Notes: generated from the sequence alone by a model not told the origin. Positions 1-9,509 are shown, counted from the first letter of the stretch. The stretch: 64,000 nt of DNA from DATBLZ01 sp036555065 (GCA_036555065.1 DATBLZ010000166.1:16373-80372); one strand, 5' to 3'. Translations and numbers: made by a program.

Positions 1-192
1 GACTTCCCGACCGACGACGCAATCCGCGACACACGCCGGCTCGTGGAGTGCCTGGAAGAGTTCATCCGCGCGTGCCCGGAGCAGTATCAATGGGCGCACA
101 GGCGCTTCAGAGCCCGACCGCCTGAGCTCCCGGATCTCTACCGGACCGATCCGGCCCGGCGACGACCGGTTTCCACTGCTTCGGCGGTCTAA
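1..192 (+). CDS. C-terminus of an LpxL/HtrB-type lipid A acyltransferase (partial)
   Basis: The reading frame is open from the window edge and stops at 190-192, giving 63 residues. It contains CPEQYQWAHRRFRARP, which resembles the conserved C-terminal block (PEQY.W.HRRF..RP) of the lauroyl/myristoyl acyltransferases that finish lipid A in the inner membrane. The protein start and its catalytic HX4D motif lie outside the window. It runs in the same direction as the arn operon and ends about 57 bases before it, so both may belong to one lipid A modification unit. The assignment rests on this short block only. Confidence 0.7.
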   Translation, partial: DFPTDDAIRDTRRLVECLEEFIRACPEQYQWAHRRFRARPPELPDLYRTDPARRRPVSTASAV

Positions 193-249
193 CGGTGATG
201 ATGGTCTTTGGGCTTCGCCATGGCCGTGCGGCGTAACTCGTTGGGCGAG

Positions 250-1422
250 ATGACGGTGAAGGTCCGCGCGAACGCGGAGTTTCTGCCTTTCTCGCGACCG
301 TCGATTACTGCTGCAGACATCGCGGCCGTCACAGCCGTGCTCGAGTCCGGCTGGATCACTACGGGCAAGATATGCCGCGAGCTCGAACAGCAGTTCGCGC
401 ATCTGACCGGGTGCAAGCACGCGGTCGCCATGACTTCCGCGACGGCCGGCATGCACCTTCTACTGCACGCGCTCGCGATCGGGCCGGGAGATGAGGTCAT
501 CACGCCGTCGATGACGTGGGTCTCGACGGTGAATCTGATCACTCTCGCCGGCGCGACTCCGGTCTTTGTCGACGTCGACCGGGAGACCCTCATGACGACG
601 GCTGACCACGTCAAGGCCGCGCTCAGCGCGAGAACCAAACTGATCATTCCAGTCCATTTCGCCGGCGCGCCGCTCGATCTCGACTCGCTGCGTGCGGTTG
701 CAGCCGAGCACGGCATTCCTTTGATCGAGGACGCGGCGCACGCGGCAGGTGCGCGATATCGCGAGCAGTCCGTAGGGCAGACCGGGACAGCGGTATTTTC
801 GCTCCATCCGATCAAGAACCTCACGACCGGCGAAGGCGGAATCGTCTGCACGGACTCGGAGGCGCTCGCATCCCGGGTGCGCATGCTCCGATTCCATGGG
901 CTCAGGGCCGACTCGTTCCAACGCGAGACCCAAGGCCGTGCGCCGCAAGCAGAAGTCGTCGAGCCGGGGTTCAAGTACAACCTGCCCGATATGAACGCCG
1001 CGCTCGGCGTGAGCCAGCTCAAGCGTCTGTCGGCAATGAACCGCAGGCGTAAAGAGCTTGCCGATCACTACCGGACGTTGCTCGCCGACGTGGACGGCAT
1101 CGTCCCGCTCGGGCTCCCGTCCTACGAGCACGTGCACGCTTGGCATCTGTTCGTCGTGCGAGTCGTTGCCGAGGAAACGGGACTGAGCCGCGACGACTTC
1201 ATGCTGCGCTTGAAGGAGCGGGGCATCGGCACGGGCTTGCATTTTCGCGCGGTACACACACACGCGTTCTACCGCAAGCAAGGCCGAGCCCGCCACCCGT
1301 TGCCAAATACCGAGTGGAACTCGGACCGGATCTGCTCTCTACCGCTCTTTCCAGACATGGAAATCGCGGATGTCGAGCGAGTTGTCGATGCAGTTCGCTC
1401 GATTCTGAAGGACCACGAGTAG
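250..1422 (+). CDS. arnB: UDP-4-amino-4-deoxy-L-arabinose aminotransferase ArnB
   Basis: PLP enzyme of the DegT/DnrJ/EryC1/StrS family. It transaminates UDP-4-keto-pentose with glutamate to UDP-L-Ara4N in the cytoplasm. The 390-residue product follows E. coli ArnB nearly end to end: EFLPFSRP near the start, VLESGWITTG, SSATAGMH-like TSATAGMH, IPVHFAGAP, IEDAAHA, the PLP-lysine region HPIKNLTTGEGG, KYNLPDMNAA, and the end block NTEWNSDRICSLPLFPDM. The ATG at 250 puts the homologous start about where ArnB begins; TTG 208 and ATG 220 are in-frame alternatives with no better ribosome site. It is the first arn gene, one base before arnC. Confidence 0.95.
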   Translation: MTVKVRANAEFLPFSRPSITAADIAAVTAVLESGWITTGKICRELEQQFAHLTGCKHAVAMTSATAGMHLLLHALAIGPGDEVITPSMTWVSTVNLITLAGATPVFVDVDRETLMTTADHVKAALSARTKLIIPVHFAGAPLDLDSLRAVAAEHGIPLIEDAAHAAGARYREQSVGQTGTAVFSLHPIKNLTTGEGGIVCTDSEALASRVRMLRFHGLRADSFQRETQGRAPQAEVVEPGFKYNLPDMNAALGVSQLKRLSAMNRRRKELADHYRTLLADVDGIVPLGLPSYEHVHAWHLFVVRVVAEETGLSRDDFMLRLKERGIGTGLHFRAVHTHAFYRKQGRARHPLPNTEWNSDRICSLPLFPDMEIADVERVVDAVRSILKDHE

Positions 1423-2415
1423 ATGAATACCCGTTGCGTTTCCATCGTTGTGCCGGTATTGAATGAATCGGCGAACCTTGCGGAGCTCATTCGTCGCTGC
1501 GTCGCCATGGGTGAAACGTTGCGGTGCGCCTTCGAGCTCATTCTCGTCGATGACGGCAGTACCGACAGCACGCCCGCGATCGCTAGAGCAGCTTCCGACC
1601 GCGACCCCGCGCGCATCCTCGCCGTCATGTTGAACCGCAACTACGGCCAACACGCCGCCGTGATGGCCGGGTTTGCGCAAGCACGCGGGGACATCGTCGT
1701 GACGCTGGATGGCGATCTCCAGAATCCGCCCGAAGAGATTCCGCGGTTGATTGCCGGAATAGAGCAAGGCGCCGATATCGTGAGCGCCGTTCGACGCCAA
1801 CGCGAGGATTCGTGGTTCCGCGTGGCTGCATCGCGTTTGATGAACGAGCTCATGTCCAAAGCGACCGGCGTCTACACGCGCGACTACGGATGCATGCTGC
1901 GCGCCTATCGACGCGATATTGTCGATGCGATGCTCGCGTGCAAGGAGCGGAGCCCCTATGTTCCAGCTCTCGCGAACAGTTTTGCCGGCCGCATCAGCGA
2001 GATCGTCGTCGACCACGCCGAGCGCCACGCAGGCGAATCGAAATACCGCACGTGGTCGCTCATCAATCTGTACTTCGACCTTCTCGTGAGCACGACGACG
2101 GCGCCACTACGCCTGCTCAGCATGATCGGCGGCGCGCTCGCGATCATTGGACTCCTGTTCGGAGCGTTGCTCTTCATCTTGCGGATCGTCTATGGGCCGG
2201 ATTGGGCGGCGCAAGGCGTATTCACCATATTCGCTGTCCTCTTTTTCTTTCTCGGCGTCCAGCTCTTCGGCATGGGGCTGCTCGGCGAATACGTGGGACG
2301 CATCTCGAGAGACGTGCAGTCACGCCCGCGTTTCCTCGTCCGAGAGATCGTCGGAACGGGATGGCGAGACCGTGGCGAATCCAGAGATGCGATCTTAAGA
2401 AAATGCGTGCCGTAG
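1423..2415 (+). CDS. arnC: Undecaprenyl-phosphate 4-deoxy-4-formamido-L-arabinose transferase ArnC
   Basis: Inner-membrane family 2 glycosyltransferase that moves formyl-Ara4N from UDP to undecaprenyl phosphate. The N-terminal GT-A domain has VVPVLNES, the nucleotide-binding VDDGSTD and the DGDLQNPPEEIP motif. Two hydrophobic segments follow at about residues 225-255 and 265-290, then the LLGEYVGRI block typical of ArnC/DPM-like enzymes. Length, 330 residues, is close to the family norm. It starts directly after the arnB stop and overlaps arnA by 13 bases, which indicates translational coupling. Confidence 0.95.
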   Translation: MNTRCVSIVVPVLNESANLAELIRRCVAMGETLRCAFELILVDDGSTDSTPAIARAASDRDPARILAVMLNRNYGQHAAVMAGFAQARGDIVVTLDGDLQNPPEEIPRLIAGIEQGADIVSAVRRQREDSWFRVAASRLMNELMSKATGVYTRDYGCMLRAYRRDIVDAMLACKERSPYVPALANSFAGRISEIVVDHAERHAGESKYRTWSLINLYFDLLVSTTTAPLRLLSMIGGALAIIGLLFGALLFILRIVYGPDWAAQGVFTIFAVLFFFLGVQLFGMGLLGEYVGRISRDVQSRPRFLVREIVGTGWRDRGESRDAILRKCVP

Positions 2416-4460
2416 TTCTCGCTTACCACCAGATGGGCTGCGTTGGGATCAGCGCGCTGCTCCGAAACGGGTTCGACGTTTGCGCGGTGTTCACGCACGT
2501 CGATCGCCCCGGGGAAAACACCTGGTTTCAGTCCGTCGCCGAGCTCGCCGCGGGCGCCAACCTACCGGTGTTCGCTCCCGACGCCGTGGATCACCCGTTG
2601 TGGCTCGAGAAGATCCGCGCGCTGCAGCCGGACGTGCTGTTCTCGTTCTACTACCGGAACGTCGTGTCCGACCAATTGCTGGCGATTCCCCGCGCCGGCA
2701 GCTTCAATCTGCACGGCTCGTTGTTGCCGAAGTATCGCGGCCGCGCGCCGGCAAACTGGGCGATCCTCAACGGGGAAACGGAAACCGGCATCACGCTTCA
2801 CCACATGGTCGCGCGGCCGGATGCGGGGGACATCGTCGCGCAGCGGCGCGTATCGATAGACCCGACCGACGATGCCCGGTCGCTCAATCTCAAGCTCGCC
2901 GCGGCGGCAGGGCCTCTACTCGACGAGTGCCTGCCGCTGATTCGGGCAGGAACGGCGCCGCGGCATCCGCAGGACGAGACCGCCGCTACGTACTACGGCC
3001 GGCGGTCGCCTGAAGACGGTGCAATCGATTGGCGCAGGCCGGCGCGCGAGATCAGCAATCTCGTGAGAGCGGTCGCGCTGCCGTACCCCGGTGCTTTCAC
3101 GCATGCGCGCTCGACGAAGGTCTTCGTGTGGCAGGCGACGGCGGTCGCGGCTCGAACCACAGCGGCGCCCGGCACGATCGTGAGCGCCGATCCGTTGGAG
3201 GTGGCGTGCGGAGACGGTGTATTGCGCGTGCACCACGCCCAGGCAGACGCCGGCATCTACTGCACGGGTGCCCAGCTCGCTTCCGAGCTTCATCTCGTCG
3301 TAGGTAGCCGACTCGAGGATGCGAAAGAGCGGCGCTCAATGCGCAAGCGCAAGACGCGCGTCCTCATCCTCGGCGTCAACGGCTTTATCGGCAACTTTTT
3401 GAGCGAGCGTCTGCTTGCCGAGGGGCGCTATGAAGTGCACGGAATGGATTTGAACGACTCTGCGATCAAACGCCTCGAGGCGCATGCCGACTTCCATTTT
3501 CACGAGGGCGACATATCGATCCACCGCGAGTGGATCGAGTATCACATCAAGAAGTGTGACGTCATTGTTCCGTTGGTCGCTATCGCCACGCCCATCGAGT
3601 ACACACGCAACCCGCTGCGTGTTTTCGAGCTCGACTTCGAGGAGAACCTGAGGATCGTTCGGTACTGCGTCAAGTACAAGAAACGCCTCGTGTTCCCTTC
3701 GACGTCCGAAGTGTATGGCATGTGCCAGGACGACGAGTTCGACGAGGACACGTCCCGGTTGATCCTCGGCCCGATCCGGAAGCAACGATGGATCTACTCG
3801 GCATCGAAGCAATTGCTCGATCGCGTAATCTGGGCTTACGGACAACAGGACGGCCTCAAGTTCACGCTGTTCCGCCCGTTCAATTGGATCGGCCCGCGCC
3901 TCGATTCCCTCGAAGCTGCGCGCATCGGCAGCTCGCGCGCGATTACGCAGCTCATTTTGAACTTGGTCGAGGGCACGCCGTTGCTCCTCATCGACGGGGG
4001 CCGCCAGAAGCGGTGTTTCACGGATGTCAGCGAAGGCATCGAGTGCCTCTTCAGGATCATCGCCAACGAGCAAGGCCGTTGCGATGGGCGCATTTTCAAC
4101 ATCGGCAATCCGCGCAACGAGGCCAGCATCAAAGAGCTCGCGGAGCTCCTCGTCCGGGAGTTCCGCCGTCATCCCCTCCGCGATCACTTTCCGCCGCTCG
4201 CCGGCCTCAAAGAAATCGAGAGTGCCGCGTACTATGGACGCGGCTATGAAGACGTCACTCATCGGCGCCCCAGCATCGAGAACGCGGCTCGACTTCTGAA
4301 GTGGGTTCCAACGATTCCACTCGAAGAGTCGGTGAAGGGAACTCTCGACTATTTTCTGCGCGATCATCTCGAATCGATCCTGGGCGCGACGGCTTCAACC
4401 GCGACGCCATTGCGACAACAGGCCGCTCGGGCCGAAGCGAGACTCACAGGGCGGCCGTAG
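2403..4460 (+). CDS. arnA: Bifunctional UDP-L-Ara4N formyltransferase / UDP-glucuronate decarboxylase ArnA
   Basis: A full fused ArnA of 685 residues (E. coli has 660). The N-terminal half is a formyltransferase using 10-formyl-THF: FNLHGSLLPKYRGRAPANWAI holds the catalytic-region NLHGSLLP, with the HxS..P pattern and the C-terminal OB-like part after about residue 200. The C-terminal half from about residue 313 is an SDR decarboxylase: VLILGVNGFIG is the NAD-binding glycine motif, with PSTSEVYG and the YSASKQLLDR catalytic tyrosine/lysine. The frame is open far upstream inside arnC, but ATG 2403 (MRAVVLAY) matches the normal start. It supplies the substrates of ArnB and ArnC. Confidence 0.96.
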   Translation: MRAVVLAYHQMGCVGISALLRNGFDVCAVFTHVDRPGENTWFQSVAELAAGANLPVFAPDAVDHPLWLEKIRALQPDVLFSFYYRNVVSDQLLAIPRAGSFNLHGSLLPKYRGRAPANWAILNGETETGITLHHMVARPDAGDIVAQRRVSIDPTDDARSLNLKLAAAAGPLLDECLPLIRAGTAPRHPQDETAATYYGRRSPEDGAIDWRRPAREISNLVRAVALPYPGAFTHARSTKVFVWQATAVAARTTAAPGTIVSADPLEVACGDGVLRVHHAQADAGIYCTGAQLASELHLVVGSRLEDAKERRSMRKRKTRVLILGVNGFIGNFLSERLLAEGRYEVHGMDLNDSAIKRLEAHADFHFHEGDISIHREWIEYHIKKCDVIVPLVAIATPIEYTRNPLRVFELDFEENLRIVRYCVKYKKRLVFPSTSEVYGMCQDDEFDEDTSRLILGPIRKQRWIYSASKQLLDRVIWAYGQQDGLKFTLFRPFNWIGPRLDSLEAARIGSSRAITQLILNLVEGTPLLLIDGGRQKRCFTDVSEGIECLFRIIANEQGRCDGRIFNIGNPRNEASIKELAELLVREFRRHPLRDHFPPLAGLKEIESAAYYGRGYEDVTHRRPSIENAARLLKWVPTIPLEESVKGTLDYFLRDHLESILGATASTATPLRQQAARAEARLTGRP

Positions 4461-5360
4461 ATGGAGACGACGCTCGCGCTACGCGTCGATGTCGATACCT
4501 TTCGTGGAACGCGCGACGGCGTCCCCAAGCTGTTGCGCATACTGGCCGCCCACAACGCCAAAGCGACGTTCTTTTTCACGGTGGGTCCCGACAACATGGG
4601 ACGCCACGTCCGGAGGCTCCTGCGGCCGCGCTTCGCCGCGAAAATGCTGCGTTCGGGCGCCGCGAGCTTGTACGGTTGGGACATCCTGCTCGCCGGGACG
4701 TTTTGGCCCGGCCGCCACATTGGTAAGGCGCTCCACGAGGTATTACGGGCTACGGAAGCCGCCGGACACGAAGTGGGCCTCCACGCATGGGACCACCACA
4801 AGTGGCAGGTGGCCGCGTTACGCATGTCGGCAGCTGAGCTGCGATCGGAGATCGCTCGTGGCGTTGCGGCGTTCCAAGAAGCACTGGGTCGCGCCCCGGA
4901 TTGCTCGGCGGCGGCCGGTTGGATCTGCAACGAACGCGTGCTGGCGGCAAAGGAGGAGTTTGGCTTTCGGTACAACAGCGATTGCCGGGGGCGAACGATC
5001 TTCGTGCCGGTCGTCGGCGGCCGGCGTCTGGCGCCCCAAATCCCGACGACTCTTCCGACCTACGACGAGGTCGTCGGTCGAGCAGGCGTGACCGACGAAA
5101 CCTACAACGCGTGGCTACTCGAGCAGATCCTCCCGAACCAACTCAACGTGCTCACCATCCATGCCGAAGTCGAGGGGATCTCGCGCGCGGCGCTGTTCGA
5201 CTCGTTCCTCGCAACGTGCGCGCAGAGAGGTGTTCGAATCTCGCCCGTAAGGAGCGCATTAGACGGGGAAACGCCTCTTCCGCTCGATGGGATCGATCAA
5301 GGCCCGATCCCCGGTCGAGACGGCAGCGTGTGTTGGCAGCGCTCTGCCACTGCGTCCTGA
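4461..5360 (+). CDS. arnD: 4-deoxy-4-formamido-L-arabinose-phosphoundecaprenol deformylase ArnD
   Basis: Polysaccharide-deacetylase family hydrolase that removes the formyl group from undecaprenyl-phosphate-Ara4FN, making the transfer irreversible. Visible marks are LRVDVDTFRGTRDGVP at the N-terminus with the catalytic aspartate pair, the metal-binding GLHAWDHHKWQ (HxxxH type), and NVLTIHAEVEG near the C-terminus. Its 299 residues equal the family length. ATG 4461 follows the arnA stop directly. It fits its arn position between arnA and arnT. Confidence 0.94.
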   Translation: METTLALRVDVDTFRGTRDGVPKLLRILAAHNAKATFFFTVGPDNMGRHVRRLLRPRFAAKMLRSGAASLYGWDILLAGTFWPGRHIGKALHEVLRATEAAGHEVGLHAWDHHKWQVAALRMSAAELRSEIARGVAAFQEALGRAPDCSAAAGWICNERVLAAKEEFGFRYNSDCRGRTIFVPVVGGRRLAPQIPTTLPTYDEVVGRAGVTDETYNAWLLEQILPNQLNVLTIHAEVEGISRAALFDSFLATCAQRGVRISPVRSALDGETPLPLDGIDQGPIPGRDGSVCWQRSATAS

Positions 5361-5362
5361 CC

Positions 5363-7030
5363 GTGAGCGTCGCAGCGACAAAAAGGAGCGAATACTTCGC
5401 GCCGCTCGTCCTCATCACACTCTTCGCGATCGTCTATGTGGCGCCGATCGGCTTTCGACCGTTAGTAAGTCCCGACGAAGTTCGTTACGGCGAGGTCGCC
5501 CGCGAAATGCTCGTGTCGGGCGATTGGGTCTCGCCGCGGTTCAACGGTGTCCGCTATTTCGAGAAGCCGATTCTCGGACACTGGATCAACGCGCTCTCCC
5601 TGGCGGCGTTTGGCGAGAACGAGTTCGCGGTGCGGTTCCCGGCCGCGCTAGCGACGGGCTTGACTGCATTGATCATCTTTGCGCTCACGCGGCGCTTTGT
5701 CTCCGGCTCGAGCGCAACATGGGCTGCCGCGATTTTCTTGACGACGGCTCTGGTCGGCGCCGTTGGGACGTTCGCCGTGCTCGACCCTTTCCTGAGCTTG
5801 TGCACGACGGCCGCCGTCGCGGCCTGGTATCTCGCGCTACACGAACCGGCCGTAGCAAAGCGAGCTCGCTATCTCGTGGCATGCGGTGTGGCGTGTGGTG
5901 CGGCGTTCCTCGTCAAGGGCTTTATCGGCTGGGCTGTTCCGGCATTGGCCGCGGGAGGATACCTCGTCGTCCGGCGGCAGTGGCGCTCGTTAGCCACTCT
6001 TTCCTGGGTACCGATCCTCGTCGCGATCCTCGTGGCAGCTCCTTGGGCGATTCTCATTCACGAGCGCGAGCCGGATTTCTGGAACTACTTCTTCTGGGTC
6101 GAGCACGTGAAGCGCTTTGCCGGCGACAACGCGCAGCATTCGCGCCCATTCTGGTTCTACATAGCGACACTGCCCGGCCTCGCCTGGCCTTGGACGTTGG
6201 CGTGGCCCGCTGGTTTCTTGGGTCTGCGCTCCGTGTTGCGACGTGATTCCTTTCTCGTGTTTGTTCTAATGTGGGCGCTGCTGCCGTTGGCATTTTTCTC
6301 GCTCGCCCACGGGAAGCTGCTGACTTACATTCTTCCGTGCTTTCCCGCGTTCGCCATCCTCCTTGCTGCGGGGCTCGAGCAGCACGTCAGCCGGTCTCCT
6401 CAGCGAGTCATGCGCGGTGCGACTCTCGCGCTTGCCGGCATATTGGCGCTCGAGCTTGCGGCCATTCTCGTGGCGCAGGCGGGTGGGGTCGGCCGCCCGC
6501 TTTACGGCGCGTCCGAGTCCCTGAAGGCAACCGCACTGTGCGTTCTCCTCGGCGTGGGTGTTTGCAGCTCCGTTGTCGCCTTTCGGAGTGCGCGTTCGGT
6601 CACTCGCCTCATGGCGCTCGCGATCGGAGGAGTCGCATTCATCTTGCCGCTCCAGGTCCTTCTGCCCGAACGTGTGCTCGACGTAACGGCGCCGACTGTC
6701 GCCGTCGCGCGGCACGCGCCTTCGGCGGAGACTGTGGTCGTCGCCGACGCATCGCGATTCGGAACGGTCGCGTGGACTCTGAAACGAGACGACATCTACG
6801 TCGTGAGCTCGGGCGAGATCGGGTATGGCCTCTCGTATCCCGAGGCCCGTTTCCGCGAGCTCACGGGGCGGATGCTCGCCGCCCTCATCGAGACTGCCGG
6901 CGCGCGCGCGGATATTCTCATCGTTTGTAAGCCCGCGACGGTCGCGGCGATCGGCGCGATGCTCCCCGCAAGGGCCATGCGCTTCCAGGATGGCTCGACC
7001 GTGTTCGTCGAGATCCCGAGGGCGAAGTGA
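5363..7030 (+). CDS. arnT: 4-amino-4-deoxy-L-arabinose lipid A transferase ArnT
   Basis: GT-C (GT83) membrane transferase that moves L-Ara4N from undecaprenyl phosphate to lipid A phosphates on the periplasmic side, lowering negative charge and giving resistance to polymyxin-like peptides. The 555-residue product has about a dozen hydrophobic segments and the first periplasmic loop signature SPDEVRYGEVAREML, with the catalytic-site acidic DE, followed by FEKPILGHW. The GTG at 5363 lies two bases after the arnD stop and begins just before the first membrane segment. Its last bases overlap the arnE start as GTGA. Confidence 0.94.
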   Translation: MSVAATKRSEYFAPLVLITLFAIVYVAPIGFRPLVSPDEVRYGEVAREMLVSGDWVSPRFNGVRYFEKPILGHWINALSLAAFGENEFAVRFPAALATGLTALIIFALTRRFVSGSSATWAAAIFLTTALVGAVGTFAVLDPFLSLCTTAAVAAWYLALHEPAVAKRARYLVACGVACGAAFLVKGFIGWAVPALAAGGYLVVRRQWRSLATLSWVPILVAILVAAPWAILIHEREPDFWNYFFWVEHVKRFAGDNAQHSRPFWFYIATLPGLAWPWTLAWPAGFLGLRSVLRRDSFLVFVLMWALLPLAFFSLAHGKLLTYILPCFPAFAILLAAGLEQHVSRSPQRVMRGATLALAGILALELAAILVAQAGGVGRPLYGASESLKATALCVLLGVGVCSSVVAFRSARSVTRLMALAIGGVAFILPLQVLLPERVLDVTAPTVAVARHAPSAETVVVADASRFGTVAWTLKRDDIYVVSSGEIGYGLSYPEARFRELTGRMLAALIETAGARADILIVCKPATVAAIGAMLPARAMRFQDGSTVFVEIPRAK

Positions 7031-7383
7031 TCTCGACCACCGCATTTCTCATTGCCGCGGTGGCCCTCTTGGCTGCGGGCCAGGTGCTACAAAAGCTCGG
7101 CGCCGCGCGCCACCTCGCCGATGCAAAGCAGGCGGCAGATTGGGGCCGCGCGCTTCTGTCGCCCGAGCTCTTGGGGGCGGCGCTGTGCTTGGCATTGGGA
7201 ATGGTCGCATGGCTCTTCGTCCTCTACAGTACGGATGTCAGCCGCGCGTTTCCGATCCTGAGCTTTGGCTCGATCGTCGTTCTGGCTGCGTCGCGTTGGT
7301 ATCTGAAAGAGCACGTGCCGGCGCATCGGTGGGCCGGCGCGCTTCTGATCGTCGTCGGTATTGTGCTCGTGTCCGCGTCATGA
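7027..7383 (+). CDS. arnE: Ara4N-phosphoundecaprenol flippase subunit ArnE
   Basis: EmrE/SMR-like membrane protein of 118 residues with four hydrophobic segments. With ArnF it is thought to flip undecaprenyl-phosphate-Ara4N to the periplasm. It shows GQVLQKLGA in helix 1, AWLFVLYSTDVSRAFPILSFG in helices 2-3 and the family ending AGALLIVVGIVLVS. The start is a GTG at 7027 that overlaps the arnT stop. Its end overlaps arnF by four bases. Position between arnT and arnF settles the subunit name. Confidence 0.88.
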   Translation: MISTTAFLIAAVALLAAGQVLQKLGAARHLADAKQAADWGRALLSPELLGAALCLALGMVAWLFVLYSTDVSRAFPILSFGSIVVLAASRWYLKEHVPAHRWAGALLIVVGIVLVSAS

Positions 7384-7784
7384 TCGTCCGCTCGCGCTCG
7401 GTCGGACTCATGGCCCTAACGACATCCGTCGTTCTGTCCGCCGTCGGCCAACTCGGCATGAAAGTCGGCATGCAAAGAATGCACGTCCTTGCAGCCGACG
7501 CTGTTCAAATGACGTGGCCCCCGCTCGAGCCCGTCGCTTTCTGGATCGTCGTCGGTATCGCGTCGTATGTGCTTTCGCTGGCCGCCTGGCTCGTGGTGCT
7601 CATTCGCTATCCATTGAGCTATGCGTATCCGTTTTTGGGGCTGAGCTACGTGCTCGTCTACATCGGCGCGACTCAATGGGAGGAGCTCGCGGAGCCCGTC
7701 ACGCCGCTAAGGACGATCGGCACGATCTGCGTAATCGCGGGCGTCGCGCTTGTATCGGCGCGTGCGAAGCACGACAGCTTTTGA
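7380..7784 (+). CDS. arnF: Ara4N-phosphoundecaprenol flippase subunit ArnF
   Basis: Second small EmrE-like flippase subunit, 134 residues with four hydrophobic stretches. Marks are SAVGQLGMKVGM near the start, SLAAWLVVLIRYPLSYAYPFLGLSY in the middle and IAGVALVSAR at the end. It is the last gene of arnBCADTEF and starts with ATGA overlapping the arnE stop. A six-base-pair hairpin lies just past the stop but has no U-tract. Confidence 0.9.
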   Translation: MIVRSRSVGLMALTTSVVLSAVGQLGMKVGMQRMHVLAADAVQMTWPPLEPVAFWIVVGIASYVLSLAAWLVVLIRYPLSYAYPFLGLSYVLVYIGATQWEELAEPVTPLRTIGTICVIAGVALVSARAKHDSF

Positions 7785-7806
7785 CGGTTCCGACCGTCCA
7801 ACGCGT

Positions 7807-9507
7807 ATGGAGTCCCCACGCACTTCGAGCCGCGTCCGCTCGCGCACGTGCCGGGCGCGCGGGCATCGCGCCGTGGGTTCCGCCTCCGCGGTCGCCTCGG
7901 CACTACTAGCGGCCGCGGTTCAAGCGCAAACGCCCACGACCCCCGATGCGGCCATCGTCGATGCCGAGCTCGAGCAGGCCGGCGCCACGATCCGCGCGAT
8001 CAACGTGACGGTCGACAACGTGTTCGACCCGAGCAATCCGAAGGAAGACAAGGCGCTCTATCGGTGGGCCAACAACGTGCACGTGCGCACTCGGGTCCCG
8101 GTCATCGAGAACGCGCTACTATTCCAAGGCGGCGACCGCTACGAGGCCCGCGTGCTCGACGAATCGGCTCGCGCGCTGCGCGGACGAGGCTATCTCGCCG
8201 ACGTGAAAATCGGTCCCGAGAGCTACGATCCCGTCGCCAACACGGTCGCCGTCGATGTCCGCGTCCGCGACTCATGGACGCTCGCGCCCGAGCTCAAGTT
8301 CTCGCACCGCGGCGGCCAGAGTGAATGGGGCGTCGGCATCGACGACCGCAACCTACTCGGCACGGGCAAACAGCTCACGCTCATCGAAAAAAACCTGTAC
8401 GACCGCAGCGAAACGTTGCTGAGCTACGGCGACCCAAATCTGCTCGGTAGCCGCGTGCATCTCAACGCCGTGCTTGCGGACGCGAGCGATGGTCACCGGC
8501 ATGCAATTGTCGCGGAGCGCCCGTTCTACTCGCTCGACACGCGTTGGATGCTCGGTGGAAACGCGTTCGACGAGCAGCGCGTCGATCCGATCTACGATCG
8601 CGGTGAGGAGATCGACGAGTTCGGGCACGACGTCAACGGATTCACGCTCCAAGGCGGCTGGTCGCGCGGCTTCGTCGACGGTCGCGCTAAGCGGTTGTTG
8701 CTCGGCATTTCCTCGACGGAGGACGTGTTCTACGCGACGCTCGATACGCCCGAGCCGATGCTGCTTCCCGAGAACCGCAAGCTCGTTTACCCTTGGGTTG
8801 GATGGCAGGTGCTCGCCGACGACTATCGCGAAATGAGCGAGCTCAACGACATCGGCCGCACCGAGGACATCTCGCTCGGCACGAGCCTTTTCATGAGCGT
8901 CGGGTTCGCCGATACGCGCTTCGGCTCCGACCGCGATGCGACGCTGCTGCGCGCGTCGTTCCAAAAAGGTTGGGAGCCCGGCGGGCCGGGCCGGTTGCTT
9001 ACGCTGAGTGCGGAAGGCTCGACGCGGGACGAGGATCAGGGGCTGCAGAATTCGATCGTCGAGGCCGCGGCCCGTTACTACCTCCGCAACTCCGAGAGTC
9101 GTTTGCTCGCGGTCACGGCGGCCTTTACCGCGGCGAACAACCTCGACAGCGAGTCGCAGATTTTGCTCGGCGGCGACAACGGCTTGCGCGGCTACCCGCT
9201 GCGTTATCAGGCCGGGGAGCGACGCTCGTTACTGTCGGTCGAAGAACGGTTCTTCACCGATGTCTATCCGTGGCGACTGTTCCGCATCGGCTATGCGGCG
9301 TTTCTAGACGTGGGCCGCGTGTCAGGAACGGATCCGCGTGCGGCGCCGAGCCTCGGAACCTTGTATGACATTGGCTTCGGACTGCGCCTGAGCTCGCCGC
9401 GCGCAAGCGGCAAATCCGTGATGCACATCGACCTGGCGTTCCCGCTGAACGGCGACCCGACGATCGACACGATGCAGCTCATCGTCGAGGCGAAAAGCTC
9501 GTTTTAG
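7807..9507 (+). CDS. Omp85/BamA-like outer-membrane beta-barrel protein
   Basis: A 566-residue exported protein. An arginine-rich N-terminus leads to a hydrophobic signal (AVASALLAAAVQAQ), then one POTRA-like segment at about residues 65-160 with repeated strand-turn pattern (GGDRYEARVLDESARALRGRGYL), then a long barrel. The GGDNGLRGYPLRYQAG block matches the conserved GG..LRGY motif of Omp85/TamA-type proteins, and the chain ends in phenylalanine, as expected for recognition by the BAM complex. A TamA/ShlB/BamA paralogue is likely, but cargo is unknown. It follows arnF by 22 bases and may be co-transcribed. ATG 7807 is the first start that keeps a plausible signal. Confidence 0.82.
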   Translation: MESPRTSSRVRSRTCRARGHRAVGSASAVASALLAAAVQAQTPTTPDAAIVDAELEQAGATIRAINVTVDNVFDPSNPKEDKALYRWANNVHVRTRVPVIENALLFQGGDRYEARVLDESARALRGRGYLADVKIGPESYDPVANTVAVDVRVRDSWTLAPELKFSHRGGQSEWGVGIDDRNLLGTGKQLTLIEKNLYDRSETLLSYGDPNLLGSRVHLNAVLADASDGHRHAIVAERPFYSLDTRWMLGGNAFDEQRVDPIYDRGEEIDEFGHDVNGFTLQGGWSRGFVDGRAKRLLLGISSTEDVFYATLDTPEPMLLPENRKLVYPWVGWQVLADDYREMSELNDIGRTEDISLGTSLFMSVGFADTRFGSDRDATLLRASFQKGWEPGGPGRLLTLSAEGSTRDEDQGLQNSIVEAAARYYLRNSESRLLAVTAAFTAANNLDSESQILLGGDNGLRGYPLRYQAGERRSLLSVEERFFTDVYPWRLFRIGYAAFLDVGRVSGTDPRAAPSLGTLYDIGFGLRLSSPRASGKSVMHIDLAFPLNGDPTIDTMQLIVEAKSSF

Positions 9508-9509
9508 GG

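Noticed and set aside
1812..2402. Upstream extension of the arnA frame
   Set aside because: The frame is open before ATG 2403 but lies inside arnC and gives a low-complexity arginine-rich translation; ArnA homology starts at MRAVVLAY.
7783..7800. Terminator after arnF
   Set aside because: GACGGT-TCCG-ACCGTC can pair, but there is no T-tract, so it is only a small hairpin.
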